From positions 1,116,001 to 1,180,000 of the forward strand of contig NZ_WAAO01000002.1 of NCBI RefSeq assembly GCF_008868005.1: a stretch of 64,000 nucleotides of DNA, read 5' to 3'. A model generated the notes under the pieces. That model searched no databases, was not told the origin of the DNA, and worked only from the letters and a program-made list of their open reading frames with translations. A program made the position numbers and the translations under genes. The stretch is from Microbacterium algeriense. Lineage in GTDB: Bacteria > Actinomycetota > Actinomycetes > Actinomycetales > Microbacteriaceae. How positions within the stretch are numbered: the stretch's first letter is position 1; each line of letters begins with the position of its first letter. Below are positions 50,009 to 63,097 of the stretch, piece by piece.

Positions 50009-51412
50009 TCAGAGGTTCATGCCATTCATCCGCGCGAGCATGAGCGCCTCGGTCGCCACGGCGTGGCGGAAGGTGTCCAGGTGCAGGGATTCGTTCGGGC
50101 TGTGCGCCCGCGAATGCGGGTCCTCGACGCCGGTCACGAGGATCTGCGCCTCGGGGAACTCGCGGACGAGATCGGCGATGAACGGGATGGATCCGCCCAC
50201 GCCGAGATCCACCGGAGGCACCCCGTAGCCGTCGCGCATCGCATCACGGGTGAGGGACACGGCCCAGCCGCTCGTGTCGACCAGGAAGCCGTCGCCGAGG
50301 TCGACGTCCGAGAACGACAGCTCGGCTCCGAACGGCGCGTGCGCGCGGAGATGCGCCTCGAGCGCCTCGTACGCCTCGCGGCCGGTCTGCCCGGGGGCGA
50401 CACGGGCGCTGATGACGACGGTGACCTCCGGAAGCAGGGTGTTCGACGCCGCGGAGACGCTCGTGGCGTCGATGCCGATCACGGTGACCGCTGGCTTGTT
50501 CCAGATGCGGCTGAGGATCGTGCCGTCCCCGATCGGGGTCGTCCCTGGCAACAGCCCCGCCTCGTCGCGCAGCGTCTCCTCCGTGTACTCGGGCGTGGCC
50601 GCGTCGCGCGCCGTCATCCCCGCCACCGCGACCGACCCGTCGGCGTTCCACAGGGTGGACAGCAGCGTGACGGTCGCCATCATCGCGTCCGGCACCGCAC
50701 CGCCGAACATCCCCGAATGGGAGGCATGGTCCAGGGTGCGCACGCACATCGTGAAGCGGGCGTTGCCGCGCAGGGAGACCGTGAGGCCGGGGGTGACCGA
50801 GTCCCAGTTGCCGGAATCGGCGACCACGATCGCGTCGGCGCGCAGCGCATCCTTGTTGTCGCTGAGGAACGTGGCGAAGGAGCGGGAGCCGTACTCCTCC
50901 TCGCCCTCGATGAACAGCGCGATCCCCAGGTCGAGGTCGTCGCCGAGCACCTCGCGCACGGCACGGATCGAGCCGATGTGCGCCATGATCCCGGCCTTGT
51001 CGTCGGCGGCGCCACGTCCGTACAGACGGCCGTCGCGCACGGTCGGCTCGAAGGGCGGGGTCTCCCAGAGCGCGTCGTCTCCGGGGGGCTGGACGTCGTG
51101 ATGCGCGTACAGCAGGATCGTCGGCTTGCCGTTGCGTGCGGCGCGCGTGGCCAGCACGGCGGGCTGTCCCTGCTCGTCGGTCCCGGGGATCGCCGCACGG
51201 AGCACACGGACGTCGTCGAAGACGCCGGTGTCCTTCGCCAGCGCGGCCACCGCCTCGGCGCTGCGCTCCAGCTGCGTCTGATCGAACGCGGGCCAGGCCA
51301 TGCCGGAAATGCGCACGAGGTGGCCGAGATCCGAGAGAGCAGCGGGGATGCCGGTCGCCACGGCCTCGAGGACGGCGGCGTCGGACTCACTGGGGAGAAC
51401 AGGAGAGGTCAT
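50009..51412 (-). CDS. M20-family dipeptidase
   Basis: 467 aa zinc peptidase. Metal-site segments: LYAHHDVQPPGD, GRGAADDKAGI (bridging Asp) and FIEGEEEYGS (catalytic Glu). An inserted dimerisation domain lies around residues 195-360. The family includes DapE, carnosinases and DUG-type dipeptidases; the HHDVQPP form suits a general dipeptidase, not DapE. ATG start at 51412. Divergent from the DUF3043 gene (46 bp). Confidence 0.92.
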   Translation of the reverse strand: MTSPVLPSESDAAVLEAVATGIPAALSDLGHLVRISGMAWPAFDQTQLERSAEAVAALAKDTGVFDDVRVLRAAIPGTDEQGQPAVLATRAARNGKPTILLYAHHDVQPPGDDALWETPPFEPTVRDGRLYGRGAADDKAGIMAHIGSIRAVREVLGDDLDLGIALFIEGEEEYGSRSFATFLSDNKDALRADAIVVADSGNWDSVTPGLTVSLRGNARFTMCVRTLDHASHSGMFGGAVPDAMMATVTLLSTLWNADGSVAVAGMTARDAATPEYTEETLRDEAGLLPGTTPIGDGTILSRIWNKPAVTVIGIDATSVSAASNTLLPEVTVVISARVAPGQTGREAYEALEAHLRAHAPFGAELSFSDVDLGDGFLVDTSGWAVSLTRDAMRDGYGVPPVDLGVGGSIPFIADLVREFPEAQILVTGVEDPHSRAHSPNESLHLDTFRHAVATEALMLARMNGMNL

Positions 51413-51458
51413 GCGAGTAATCTTAAGGTGATCCCCCGCCAGCGACCCGAGGAACTCC

Positions 51459-52031
51459 GTGGCCACTACCCCTGCCTCCCCTTCGACGAACGACGACGCC
51501 CCCGAGACGCCAGCCGTCGGAAAGGGACGCGCGACGCCGACCCGCGCGGAGCAGGAGGCGGCGCGTCGCCGTCCCCTGGTCGCGAACACCAAGGAGGCGA
51601 AGGCCGCAGCGAAGGCCGAGCTCAACGAGCGTCGCGCCCGCGCGCAGGCCGGCATGGCCGCCGGTGAGGAGAAGTACCTCCCCGCCCGCGACAAGGGCCC
51701 GCAGCGCCGCTGGGTGCGCGACTACGTCGACGCGGGCTGGCACCCGGCCGAGTTCGTGATGGGCGTGATGGTGCTCGTCATCCTCGCCTCGCTCCTGCCG
51801 ACCAACATGATGATCTCGTTCTACGCCTACATCGTGATGATGGGCTACCTCGTCATCGCGATCGGCGGCATGATCCTGCTCGGCATGCGCGTCAAGCGCA
51901 AGGCTGCGGCGAAGTTCGGCAAGGACCGCCTCGAGCGGGGTCTCGGCTGGTACGCCGCGATGCGCTCCCTGCAGATGCGGTTCATGCGCCTGCCGAAGCC
52001 GCAGGTCAAGCGCGGCCAGTACCCCGCCTGA
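51459..52031 (+). CDS. DUF3043 membrane protein
   Basis: 190 aa. A charged Ala/Arg-rich N-terminal half contains RRRPLVANTKEAKAAAKAE and the KGPQRRWVRDYVDAGW motif typical of DUF3043. Two membrane spans lie at about residues 98-115 and 121-143, then a basic tail. The start is GTG at 51459 with GAGGA upstream. It is found across actinobacteria beside metabolic genes; no function is known. Its 3' end overlaps pyrD on the opposite strand by 26 bp. Confidence 0.9.
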   Translation: MATTPASPSTNDDAPETPAVGKGRATPTRAEQEAARRRPLVANTKEAKAAAKAELNERRARAQAGMAAGEEKYLPARDKGPQRRWVRDYVDAGWHPAEFVMGVMVLVILASLLPTNMMISFYAYIVMMGYLVIAIGGMILLGMRVKRKAAAKFGKDRLERGLGWYAAMRSLQMRFMRLPKPQVKRGQYPA

Positions 52032-53043
52032 CCAGTCCCCTGTTGATCTCGCGGCCCCAGAACGGGCCGCGGTACAGGAACGCCGTGTAGCCCTGCACGA
52101 GGGTCGCACCCGCGTCCAGGCGCTCCTGGACGTCTTCCGGCGTCTCGACGCCGCCGACGGCGATCACGCAGAAGTCCTCGGGCACGGCGTCGCGCACCAC
52201 CCGCAGCACGTCGAGGGAACGCTGCTTCAGGGGCGCTCCGGATAGTCCGCCCGCCCCCGCGGCCTCGACGGTCGCGGGATCGGTGAGCAGGCCGTCGCGG
52301 CTGATCGTCGTGTTGTGCGCGATGATGCCGGCAAGGCCCTCCTCGACGGCCATCCGCGCGATCGCCGCGATCTCCTCGTCCGGGAGGTCGGGGGCGATCT
52401 TGACGAGAAGCGGAGCCGAGCCTGCGGCCTCGCGCACGGCGCGGAGCAGCGGGGCGAGCGTCTCGACCGCCTGCAGGCCGCGCAGCCCCGGGGTGTTCGG
52501 AGACGACACGTTCACGGCGAGATAGTCGGCGAGGGGCGCGAGGCGCGTGGCTGACGCGACGTAGTCCGCCGTGGCGTCCTCGACCTCGACGACACGGCTC
52601 TTGCCGATGTTGACGCCGATCACCGTGTCGGGGGCGCCGCGGCGCAGGCGTGCGAGCCGTCGAGCCGCCGCATCCGCTCCTGCGTTGTTGAAGCCCATCC
52701 GGTTGATGACTGCCCGGTCGGCGACGAGCCGGAACAGTCGCGGCTTCGGGTTGCCGTCCTGAGGGATCGCGGTCACGGTGCCGACCTCGACGTGACCGAA
52801 CCCGAGTGCGGCGAGACCGCGCACGCCGACGGCGTTCTTGTCGAACCCTGCCGCCACGCCGAAGGGCGAGGGGAACGTCAGGCCCAGCGCCTCGACGCGG
52901 AGGGTCGGGTCGGGGCGGGTGAGCGCCCGTGTCGCCCAGGAGAAGGGCGGCACTCCGAGCGCCCTGATCACCGCCATGCCGGCGTGATGGGCGAATTCGG
53001 GGTCGAAGCGCGAGAGGACAGCGCGGAAGAGCAGCGGATACAT
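52006..53043 (-). CDS. pyrD: Dihydroorotate dehydrogenase (quinone), class 2
   Basis: 345 aa. FMN enzyme of pyrimidine synthesis that passes electrons to menaquinone at the membrane. The N-terminal amphipathic extension (MYPLLFRAVLSRFDPEFAHH) and the catalytic Ser in NVSSPNTPGLRGLQ mark class 2. GVNIGKSR and IAVGGVETPEDV bind FMN and phosphate. ATG start at 53043. Its 3' end overlaps the convergent DUF3043 gene. Confidence 0.97.
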   Translation of the reverse strand: MYPLLFRAVLSRFDPEFAHHAGMAVIRALGVPPFSWATRALTRPDPTLRVEALGLTFPSPFGVAAGFDKNAVGVRGLAALGFGHVEVGTVTAIPQDGNPKPRLFRLVADRAVINRMGFNNAGADAAARRLARLRRGAPDTVIGVNIGKSRVVEVEDATADYVASATRLAPLADYLAVNVSSPNTPGLRGLQAVETLAPLLRAVREAAGSAPLLVKIAPDLPDEEIAAIARMAVEEGLAGIIAHNTTISRDGLLTDPATVEAAGAGGLSGAPLKQRSLDVLRVVRDAVPEDFCVIAVGGVETPEDVQERLDAGATLVQGYTAFLYRGPFWGREINRGLVRRGTGRA

Positions 53044-53053
53044 CCCTGCCAGA

Positions 53054-53524
53054 TTACCGGTCCGCGGACTCCCGCTCCGTGTGGTCGGCGCGGAGGTCCG
53101 TGATCGCGGCCTCGAAGTCCTCGAGCGAATCGAACGCCTGGTAGACGCTCGCGAATCGCAGGAAGGCGACCTCGTCGAGTTCACGCAGCGGACCGAGGAT
53201 CGCGAGGCCGATCTCGTTCGTGTCGAGCTGCGAGACGCCCGTCTGCCGCACCGCCTCCTCCACGCGCTGCGCGAGGACGGCGAGGTCGCCCTCCGTGACG
53301 GGACGCCCCTGACACGCCTTCCGCACGCCGGTGATGACCTTCTCCCTGCTGAAGGGCTCCATCACGCCGGAGCGCTTGATGACGTTGAGGCTCGCGGTCT
53401 CGGTGGTCGTGAATCGCCCTCCGCACTCGGGGCACTGACGTCGGCGCCTGATCGAGAGGCCGTCGTCGCTGGTGCGCGAATCGATGACGCGGGAGTCCGG
53501 ATGGCGGCAGAAGGGGCAGTGCAT
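53054..53524 (-). CDS. nrdR: Transcriptional repressor NrdR
   Basis: 156 aa repressor of ribonucleotide reductase genes. N-terminal zinc ribbon CPFC...CPEC (residues 3-34) and ATP-cone domain from about residue 46 ([19 protein letters not shown]). The nrd genes are not in the window, so it acts in trans. 10 bp downstream of hisD and 10 bp upstream of pyrD, a leftward run. Confidence 0.97.
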   Translation of the reverse strand: MHCPFCRHPDSRVIDSRTSDDGLSIRRRRQCPECGGRFTTTETASLNVIKRSGVMEPFSREKVITGVRKACQGRPVTEGDLAVLAQRVEEAVRQTGVSQLDTNEIGLAILGPLRELDEVAFLRFASVYQAFDSLEDFEAAITDLRADHTERESADR

Positions 53525-53534
53525 CTGACCGATC

Positions 53535-54839
53535 CTACGCGGTGAAGCGGGCCTCGATCGCTTCACCGTGCGCGGGGAGCACCTCGGTCTCGGCGAGGGC
53601 GACCACCCCCGAGCGCACGGCTGCCAGCGCGGCCCTGTCGTAGGAGATGACCTGCTGCGGACGGAGGAACGTGTACGAACCGAGGCCCGGTGCGTATCGC
53701 GCCTGCCCGCCCGTCGGGAGCACGTGGTTGCTGCCGGCCATGTAGTCGCCGAGACTGACCGGCGTCTGGTCTCCGACGAAGACGGCTCCTGCGCTCGTGA
53801 ACGCGGCAGCCACGTCCTCGGCGTCGCTCAGGTGCAGTTCGAGGTGCTCCGGTGCGTATGCGTTGCTGAAGGCGGTCGCCATCGCCCGGTCGTCGACGAG
53901 CACGATCGCGGACTGCGGCCCGGACAGCGCGGCGCCGACGCGCTCGCTGTGCCGGGTGCGCGCGGCGAGCCGTTCGACCTCGATCGCCACCTGCTCGGCG
54001 ACCGCTGGAGCATCGGTGACCAGCACGGCCGAGGCCTGCTCGTCGTGCTCCGCCTGGCTGACGAGATCGGCGGCGATCAGGCGGGGATCCGCGTCCGCAT
54101 CGGCGACCACGAGGATCTCGGTCGCTCCGGCTTCGGAGTCGGTGCCGACCACGCCGGCGACGGCGCGCTTGGCGGAGGCGACGTAGTTGTTGCCGGGGCC
54201 GGAGACCACGTCGACCGGGTCGAGTCCGAGCGAGGGCACGCCGTGCGCGAAGGCACCGATGGCCCCCGCCCCGCCCATCGCGTACACCTCGGAGACGCCC
54301 AGGAGTGCGGCGGCCGCGAGGATCGTGGGGTGGATGCGCCCGCCCTGGTCGGCCTGGGGCGGCGAGGCCAGCGCGATCTGCGTGACGCCGGCGACCTGTG
54401 CCGGGACGACGTTCATGATGACGCTCGACGGGTAGACCGCCTTGCCTCCCGGGATGTACACGCCCACGCGGTGGACCGGCTGCCATCGCTGCGTGATGAC
54501 CGCCCCCTCCCCTATCCGCGTCGTCTGCGGGGCGGGGACCTGAGCGGCCGACGCGAGGCGCACGCGACGGATCGCCTCTTCGAGCGCCTGGCGCACGTCG
54601 GGGGCGAGTTCCGCGAGAGCCTCGGCGATGTGGTTCTCGGGGACGCGCACGTCGTGGCCCGTGACACCGTCGAACCGCTCAGCCTGCTCGCGCAGGGCAT
54701 CCTCACCGCGTTCGCGCACGTCGTCCACGATCCGAGCCGCGGTGTCGAGCGCCTCGGCGCGCGCCTGCGTGGCCCGGGGGACGGCGGCGAGCATGTCAGC
54801 GGGCGAGAGCTCGCGCCCTCGCAGGTCGATCGTGCGCAT
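53535..54839 (-). CDS. hisD: Histidinol dehydrogenase
   Basis: 434 aa. NAD- and zinc-dependent last enzyme of histidine synthesis. [17 protein letters not shown] and [12 protein letters not shown] are signatures; zinc and catalytic residues appear in SQAEHDEQ and [11 protein letters not shown] start at 54839, one base after the preceding stop, so coupled to the upstream membrane-protein gene. Confidence 0.97.
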   Translation of the reverse strand: MRTIDLRGRELSPADMLAAVPRATQARAEALDTAARIVDDVRERGEDALREQAERFDGVTGHDVRVPENHIAEALAELAPDVRQALEEAIRRVRLASAAQVPAPQTTRIGEGAVITQRWQPVHRVGVYIPGGKAVYPSSVIMNVVPAQVAGVTQIALASPPQADQGGRIHPTILAAAALLGVSEVYAMGGAGAIGAFAHGVPSLGLDPVDVVSGPGNNYVASAKRAVAGVVGTDSEAGATEILVVADADADPRLIAADLVSQAEHDEQASAVLVTDAPAVAEQVAIEVERLAARTRHSERVGAALSGPQSAIVLVDDRAMATAFSNAYAPEHLELHLSDAEDVAAAFTSAGAVFVGDQTPVSLGDYMAGSNHVLPTGGQARYAPGLGSYTFLRPQQVISYDRAALAAVRSGVVALAETEVLPAHGEAIEARFTA

Positions 54840-54840
54840 G

Positions 54841-56148
54841 TCAGCCCTTCGTGATGTCGGAGATCTCGTGGAGGTAGCCGATGCGGCCGTCGTCATGTCG
54901 GACGACGTACGCTCCGCCACGGTCCTCGATCACGAGAGCCCACGCCGTCGGACCGACTCGGAAGATCGGCTCGCCGCGCTCGTCATGCACGTCGCGCTCG
55001 GTCGGAGCCAGGATCCAGAACGGCTGGGCGGCCGGCGCGGCTTCCCGCGGGTTCGTCGCTTCGACGTCCGCACCGTCGTCGACGGCACCCGAACGGTCGC
55101 CGCTCGGGGTCGCATCGTCGAGGACCGTCGTGTCGAAGGCGCGCGTCTCGGGTGCCGGCGCGTCGTATTCCGGAGCGTCGAATCCGGCGGTGTCCGAGTC
55201 GGCTCCGTCGCGGTCGACCGCGTCAGGGGTGCCGCTGGCGGGTGCCGCCGACACCGGCGTGTTCTCCGCGGCGTAGACGTCACCGGTCTCGACGCGCGCG
55301 GCCGTCTGCAGCAGCGATTCGATGCTCCCGGTGTCGGAGACGATCTCGGGCTCCGCCGCTCGGGAACGACGTGCGTACGTGGGCCGGTACTCCTCGTCGG
55401 CGGTGGTCTGCTCGGTGCCCGTTCCCCCGCCCGAGGCGTGAGCGGAGAGAGGCACCTGCTCTGCCAGATCGAGGCGGTGCACCTCGTCTGTGTGCAGTCG
55501 CTCGTCCGAGGTGATCTCGACCTCGGACTCCTCGGATGGCACCGCAGCCGATGCGGACGCGGACTCGGACTCCGGGCGAGGCCGGGCGATCACCGGGCGG
55601 ACGGGGTTCGCGTTGCGGTGCGCGAGGGTCACCAGGCGTCCCTGGAAGTCCTCCTTGAGCCCGGGGATGATCGGGGCGAACACGGTGAGCACGACCAGGG
55701 CGAGCGAGGCGATGCTCATCACCACGCCGTTCCACGGGAGAGCCCAGAATCCTCCGGAGATCATGCCGGAGATCGCCAGCCACAGGTTCCCGGCCCACAC
55801 CACGGCGGCGACCGAGAAGGCCACGGAGGCGAACTGGTCGATGCCCAGGGAGCCGACGCGACGGATCCCGTCGGGCGAGAAGCGACGCAGCACGAGAAGG
55901 AAGACCGCGACCGTCGGGAGTCCGATCGGGAGGATCCACTGGATGCCGACGCCCCACAGCGAGACGTCGCCGGCGAAGGGGAAGAACGACACGACGAACG
56001 ACACCAGCCACACCGCGACGATGAGCAGCTCCCGCAGCGTGAACCCGAGGATCCCGTACTCGGGCGTCACCTCTTCGTCGTAGAGGACGCCGTCGTCGTC
56101 GCTGAATACCTGGTCCTCGGGGTCGGTTTCGGGAAGATCCGTGCTCAT
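54841..56148 (-). CDS. Membrane protein with long acidic linker and SH3-like C-terminal domain
   Basis: 435 aa. An N-terminal part with four predicted spans (about residues 36-175) is followed by a low-complexity Ser/Thr/Ala/Glu/Asp-rich region of about 190 residues. A short beta-rich domain (FWILAPTERDVHDE, VIEDRGGAYVVRHDDGRIG) ends the protein. I recognise no named family. Start at ATG 56148, preceded by AAAGGA. It sits between dnaE and hisD and is coupled to hisD. Function unknown; possibly an envelope scaffold with a cytoplasmic SH3-like tail. Confidence 0.8.
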   Translation of the reverse strand: MSTDLPETDPEDQVFSDDDGVLYDEEVTPEYGILGFTLRELLIVAVWLVSFVVSFFPFAGDVSLWGVGIQWILPIGLPTVAVFLLVLRRFSPDGIRRVGSLGIDQFASVAFSVAAVVWAGNLWLAISGMISGGFWALPWNGVVMSIASLALVVLTVFAPIIPGLKEDFQGRLVTLAHRNANPVRPVIARPRPESESASASAAVPSEESEVEITSDERLHTDEVHRLDLAEQVPLSAHASGGGTGTEQTTADEEYRPTYARRSRAAEPEIVSDTGSIESLLQTAARVETGDVYAAENTPVSAAPASGTPDAVDRDGADSDTAGFDAPEYDAPAPETRAFDTTVLDDATPSGDRSGAVDDGADVEATNPREAAPAAQPFWILAPTERDVHDERGEPIFRVGPTAWALVIEDRGGAYVVRHDDGRIGYLHEISDITKG

Positions 56149-56220
56149 GGAGGGTCCTTTCGTCACAGTGCTCGACGGGGGGATTCGTCGTGCTGCCGAC
56201 GGGTCACGATCCTACCCCGC

Positions 56221-59739
<3,519 letters not shown>

Positions 59740-59761
59740 GCCTTCGAGTCTACGGCGGGGC

Positions 59762-59786
59762 CCCGACACCGGAGGTCGGCGCCGGG
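59762..59786 (-). terminator. Weak hairpin downstream of the CU044_5270-like gene
   Basis: Arms 59762-59770 and 59778-59786 form nine pairs, two of them G-U, with a 7-nt loop, between the sigma/partner unit and dnaE. No U-run. Confidence 0.3.
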
Positions 59787-59802
59787 TCCCCGCTACGCCA
59801 GG

Positions 59803-60915
59803 TCACGGCGCGGCGTCGACCACGCTCACGGTGGTCGTCGTCCACGAATCGAACATGTCACCGGGAACGATCCCCTCTCCCGGGTCCTGCCGGATCGCCG
59901 ATCCGACGACCAGACCGGTCGACTGATCCACCGAGACCTGGTTGCTGACCCACCGACCCGGATTCGGCGAGAAGGACACCGTGGCGATGGAGCCCTCGAC
60001 CGAGGTGATCGTCGAATTCGGGAGCATCGCGAGGACGCGGTAGAGCGCCGCCCTCAGATCAGCCGGCGCCGTGTTGTACTGGAGCTCCTCGAGCACCACC
60101 TCCGTCACCGTGCCGACCGACCATTCGGAGCCGTCCGTCGCACCGTTCCGGACGCGGATCCATTCCAGCAGCGCAGCGGGGTCGCGGGGGAACTCCGAGT
60201 AGTACGCCTCAGACGCTCGGGAGAGCTCGCCCTCGGCCGGCTCACCGAGACCGCCTGGGGTGCGCGTGAAGAAGGGTTCGCGCGGGCCGACCCCGAGCCA
60301 TTCCTGGGCGTGAACCTCAGCAGAGGTCCCATAGAACCCTGCCACCTCGAACTGATTGGAGAATTCCTGCACCCATTCGGCCGAACGGTCGGCCGGCACA
60401 TAGAGCGTCCAGTGCGATCTCGCCGTCCAGGCGGCAGTCGCGTCCGCCCGCGACGCGTCGAACGGCGTCGTCGGACTCGTCGGGCCATAGAGGACGAGAT
60501 TGTTCACTTCCCGCTCGATTCGGAGGTACTGACCGTGCTGTGGCGCCGGAGCCGCGTTGGACCCCGACGCCCGAGCGGCCTCCGCGAACACGGATGCCGC
60601 GGTCACGGGCGTCGGATCCACCGTCGTCGGCAGCGGTGAGGGCGACGCACTCGGTACGACAGTCGGAAGTACGGGCACCGCCTCGACGCGCGGGGGCGGG
60701 GCAGCGGACAGATGGACGGCCAGGACACTCGCGGTGACGGCAGCCGCCCCGACCACGGCCCCCGCGATGACGAAGGTGGACCGGCGCGCGATCCGCTTCG
60801 GTGGAGCCGAGCTCTCCGCTACACCGGAGAGGAATCGCGCTTTGGCCGCGGCGATCCGGGTCTCGCTCAGGTCTACCGCCCGATTCACCTCACGCACTCG
60901 CTCGATGACGTCCAT
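59803..60915 (-). CDS. CU044_5270-like membrane protein partnered with a sigma factor
   Basis: 370 aa. A short cytoplasmic N-terminus (about 48 residues) precedes one transmembrane segment (FVIAGAVVGAAAVTASVLAV). A Pro/Thr linker and a large extracytoplasmic domain follow, with HGQYLRIEREVNNL and TVTEVVLEELQYNTAPADLRAALYRVLA, typical of the actinobacterial CU044_5270 group. The ATG at 60915 is preferred over 60921 because GGGAG sits 6 nt before it. It overlaps the sigma factor gene by 26 bp. Probably an anti-sigma or sensor for that sigma factor; inference. Confidence 0.82.
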   Translation of the reverse strand: MDVIERVREVNRAVDLSETRIAAAKARFLSGVAESSAPPKRIARRSTFVIAGAVVGAAAVTASVLAVHLSAAPPPRVEAVPVLPTVVPSASPSPLPTTVDPTPVTAASVFAEAARASGSNAAPAPQHGQYLRIEREVNNLVLYGPTSPTTPFDASRADATAAWTARSHWTLYVPADRSAEWVQEFSNQFEVAGFYGTSAEVHAQEWLGVGPREPFFTRTPGGLGEPAEGELSRASEAYYSEFPRDPAALLEWIRVRNGATDGSEWSVGTVTEVVLEELQYNTAPADLRAALYRVLAMLPNSTITSVEGSIATVSFSPNPGRWVSNQVSVDQSTGLVVGSAIRQDPGEGIVPGDMFDSWTTTTVSVVDAAP

Positions 60916-61495
60916 CGGCATCTCCCTTCCGTTCGTTCACGACTCGTCGACGGCTGCGTCCGTGCGTGGGGTTCAACCTCGTCCTCACGCGGTTCATGCG
61001 CGAGCGGACAGTGCCGACCGGCACTCCCAGAGCGGTGGCGATCTCTTCATAGGTGAGATCGCCCCAGGCGTAGAGCAGCAGGGTCTCGCGATCCTTCGGC
61101 GAGAGCGAAGCGATCAGGGGGGCGAGCTCTCTGGCCGAGATCTCTGCATCGAGACGCGCCACCGTGGCTTCGAGATCACCGTGGGAGACGTGCTCGTCCC
61201 GAGCCGCTGACGCCGCCGTCGAACGGAGGTGCGCCACCTCACGTGCCCGATGCTTCTTCACCAGTCGAGACGCGATCCCGTACAGCCACGGGAGCGCAGA
61301 GTCCCAGGCGGTGTCGAAGGTCGATCGCCGTGAGAACGCGACCAGGAAGGTCTCGCTGAGAACGTCCTCTCCCGCGTCGGGGCCGAGCCTGCGCGTGGCA
61401 TAACCTCCCACGGCACGGGCGTGCCGATCGAACAGCTCGGCGAACGCGGGCGGTTGTCCGAGCGATCGCTGGATGATCTCGCTGTCTGTGCTCAC
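60890..61495 (-). CDS. ECF-type RNA polymerase sigma factor
   Basis: 201 aa. Region 2 (FAELFDRHARAVGGYATRRL, EDVLSETFLVAF) and region 4 (SLSPKDRETLLLYAWGDLTYEEIATALGVP in part; GTVRSRMNRVRTRL). Region 1 and 3 are absent, the ECF layout. Start is GTG at 61495. The adjacent membrane protein is the likely regulator. Target promoters unknown; the unit probably autoregulates. Confidence 0.93.
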   Translation of the reverse strand: MSTDSEIIQRSLGQPPAFAELFDRHARAVGGYATRRLGPDAGEDVLSETFLVAFSRRSTFDTAWDSALPWLYGIASRLVKKHRAREVAHLRSTAASAARDEHVSHGDLEATVARLDAEISARELAPLIASLSPKDRETLLLYAWGDLTYEEIATALGVPVGTVRSRMNRVRTRLNPTHGRSRRRVVNERKGDADGRHRASA

Positions 61496-61526
61496 ACTAT
61501 GTATTGCCCGTGCGTCACCGAAGAGT

Positions 61527-62126
61527 TCACGATTTCTTCGACGACTTCTGCGATGACTCCAGATCGAGCCGCATCAGCACGCGGGGGAACCCGTCGAGCA
61601 CCGACCGCGTGACGGCCGCCTTCACGAAACCCGCGCTCTCGAACAGGGCCCGCGTGCCGACATACGCCATCGTCAGGTTCACCTTCTCCCCGCCGTTGTC
61701 CACCGGATAGCCCTCGATCGCCGGTGCGCCCCGCTCGCGCGCGTACGCCACGGCCCCCTCGATCAGCGCGTGCGATATGCCCTGCTTGCGGAAACCGGGG
61801 CGGACACGGAAGCACCACAGCGACCACACATCGAGGTCGTCGACGTGCGGGATCAGCCGGTTGCGGGCGAAGCTGGTGTCGCGCCGCGGGTGCAGGGCGG
61901 CCCACCCCACCGGCTCGTCGTCGAGGTAGGCGATCACGCCGGGTGGCGGATCCTGGTGGCACAGCTCGCGCACGCGGTCGGCGCGAGCCTGCCCTCGCAG
62001 CGCGACGTTCTCCTTGTTGCCGATGCGGTAGCTCAGGCAGAAGCAGACGTTCGACGTCGGCTTCCTCGGCCCGACGAGCGTCGCGACGTCGTCGAACTCG
62101 GTCGCGGGGCGAACCTCGATGGTCAT
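61527..62126 (-). CDS. GNAT-family N-acetyltransferase
   Basis: 199 aa. The central fold has VGWAALHPR and WSLWCFRVRPGFRKQGISHALIEG-type motif A (core RKQGISHALIEGA). FESAGF follows near the end. An N-terminal cysteine pair (SNVCFCLSYR) is of a kind seen in some actinobacterial GNATs. Substrate unknown. Same strand as rluD and the sigma gene, but separated. Confidence 0.88.
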   Translation of the reverse strand: MTIEVRPATEFDDVATLVGPRKPTSNVCFCLSYRIGNKENVALRGQARADRVRELCHQDPPPGVIAYLDDEPVGWAALHPRRDTSFARNRLIPHVDDLDVWSLWCFRVRPGFRKQGISHALIEGAVAYARERGAPAIEGYPVDNGGEKVNLTMAYVGTRALFESAGFVKAAVTRSVLDGFPRVLMRLDLESSQKSSKKS

Positions 62127-62174
62127 GCGCTCAGTGTGGCGCAGACGTCGGACATCCTGCGGGAGAAGCGCGGA

Positions 62175-63095
62175 TCAGTCCCCGCGCAGCACGTCCAGAG
62201 CGTGGCGGAAGTCCTCGGGATAGGGCGATTCGAACTGCACCCAGTCCCCCGTCGTCGGATGCGCGAAGCCCAGCCGGTGCGCGTGCAGCCACTGCCGCGT
62301 GAGCCCGAGCCGCGCCGACAGGGTCGGGTCCGCGCCGTACAGCGGATCGCCGACGCAGGGGTGTCGGTGCGCCGCCATGTGCACGCGGATCTGGTGCGTG
62401 CGGCCCGTCTCCAGATGGATCTCCAGCAGGGACGCCCCGGGGAACGCCTCCAGCGTCTCGTAGTGCGTGACCGACGGTTTCCCGTCCGGCACGACCGCGA
62501 ACTTCCAGGAGTGGTTGGGGTGCCGACCGATCGGCGCGTCGATCGTGCCGGACAGCGGGTCCGGATGCCCCTGGACGACGGCGTGGTAGACCTTCTCGAC
62601 GGTGCGGTCCTTGAATGCCTGCTTGAGCACGGTGTAGGCGTGCTCCGACTTCGCGACCACCATCAGACCGCTGGTGCCGACGTCGAGCCGGTGGACGACG
62701 CCCTGCCGTTCCGGCGCTCCGCTCGTGGCGACGCGGAAGCCCGCTGCGGCCAGAGCGCCGACCACGGTGGGTCCGTCCCAGCCCACGGACGGATGCGCCG
62801 CGACGCCGGTGGGTTTGTCGACCACGATGATGTCGTCGTCGTCGTAGACGATGCCGAGCTCGGGGACCGCGATCGGGACGATCTGCGGCGCCTCACGCGG
62901 CTGCCACTCCACGTCGAGCCATCCTCCGCCGCGCAGACGGTCGGACTTGTCGAGGGTCACCCCGTCCAGACGTACGCCTCCCCCGGCCGCCACGTCCGCG
63001 GCGAAGGTGCGGGAGAACCCCATCAGCTTCGCCAGCGCCGCGTCGACACGCTGGCCGTCGAGGCCGTCCGGGACGGGCAGAGACCGTGATTCCAC
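62175..63095 (-). CDS. rluD: Pseudouridine synthase RluD-like (RluA family)
   Basis: 306 aa from GTG 63095. N-terminal S4-like RNA-binding domain (about residues 12-75) and catalytic domain with [16 protein letters not shown], which holds the catalytic Asp. It modifies uridines in 23S rRNA. It lies 2 bp downstream of lspA, the lspA-rluD pair being widely conserved. Confidence 0.95.
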   Translation of the reverse strand: MESRSLPVPDGLDGQRVDAALAKLMGFSRTFAADVAAGGGVRLDGVTLDKSDRLRGGGWLDVEWQPREAPQIVPIAVPELGIVYDDDDIIVVDKPTGVAAHPSVGWDGPTVVGALAAAGFRVATSGAPERQGVVHRLDVGTSGLMVVAKSEHAYTVLKQAFKDRTVEKVYHAVVQGHPDPLSGTIDAPIGRHPNHSWKFAVVPDGKPSVTHYETLEAFPGASLLEIHLETGRTHQIRVHMAAHRHPCVGDPLYGADPTLSARLGLTRQWLHAHRLGFAHPTTGDWVQFESPYPEDFRHALDVLRGD

Positions 63096-63097
63096 CG

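Noticed and set aside
51979..52060. A missing terminator between DUF3043 and pyrD
   Set aside because: The two genes overlap tail to tail by 26 bp and no separate hairpin is needed or seen.
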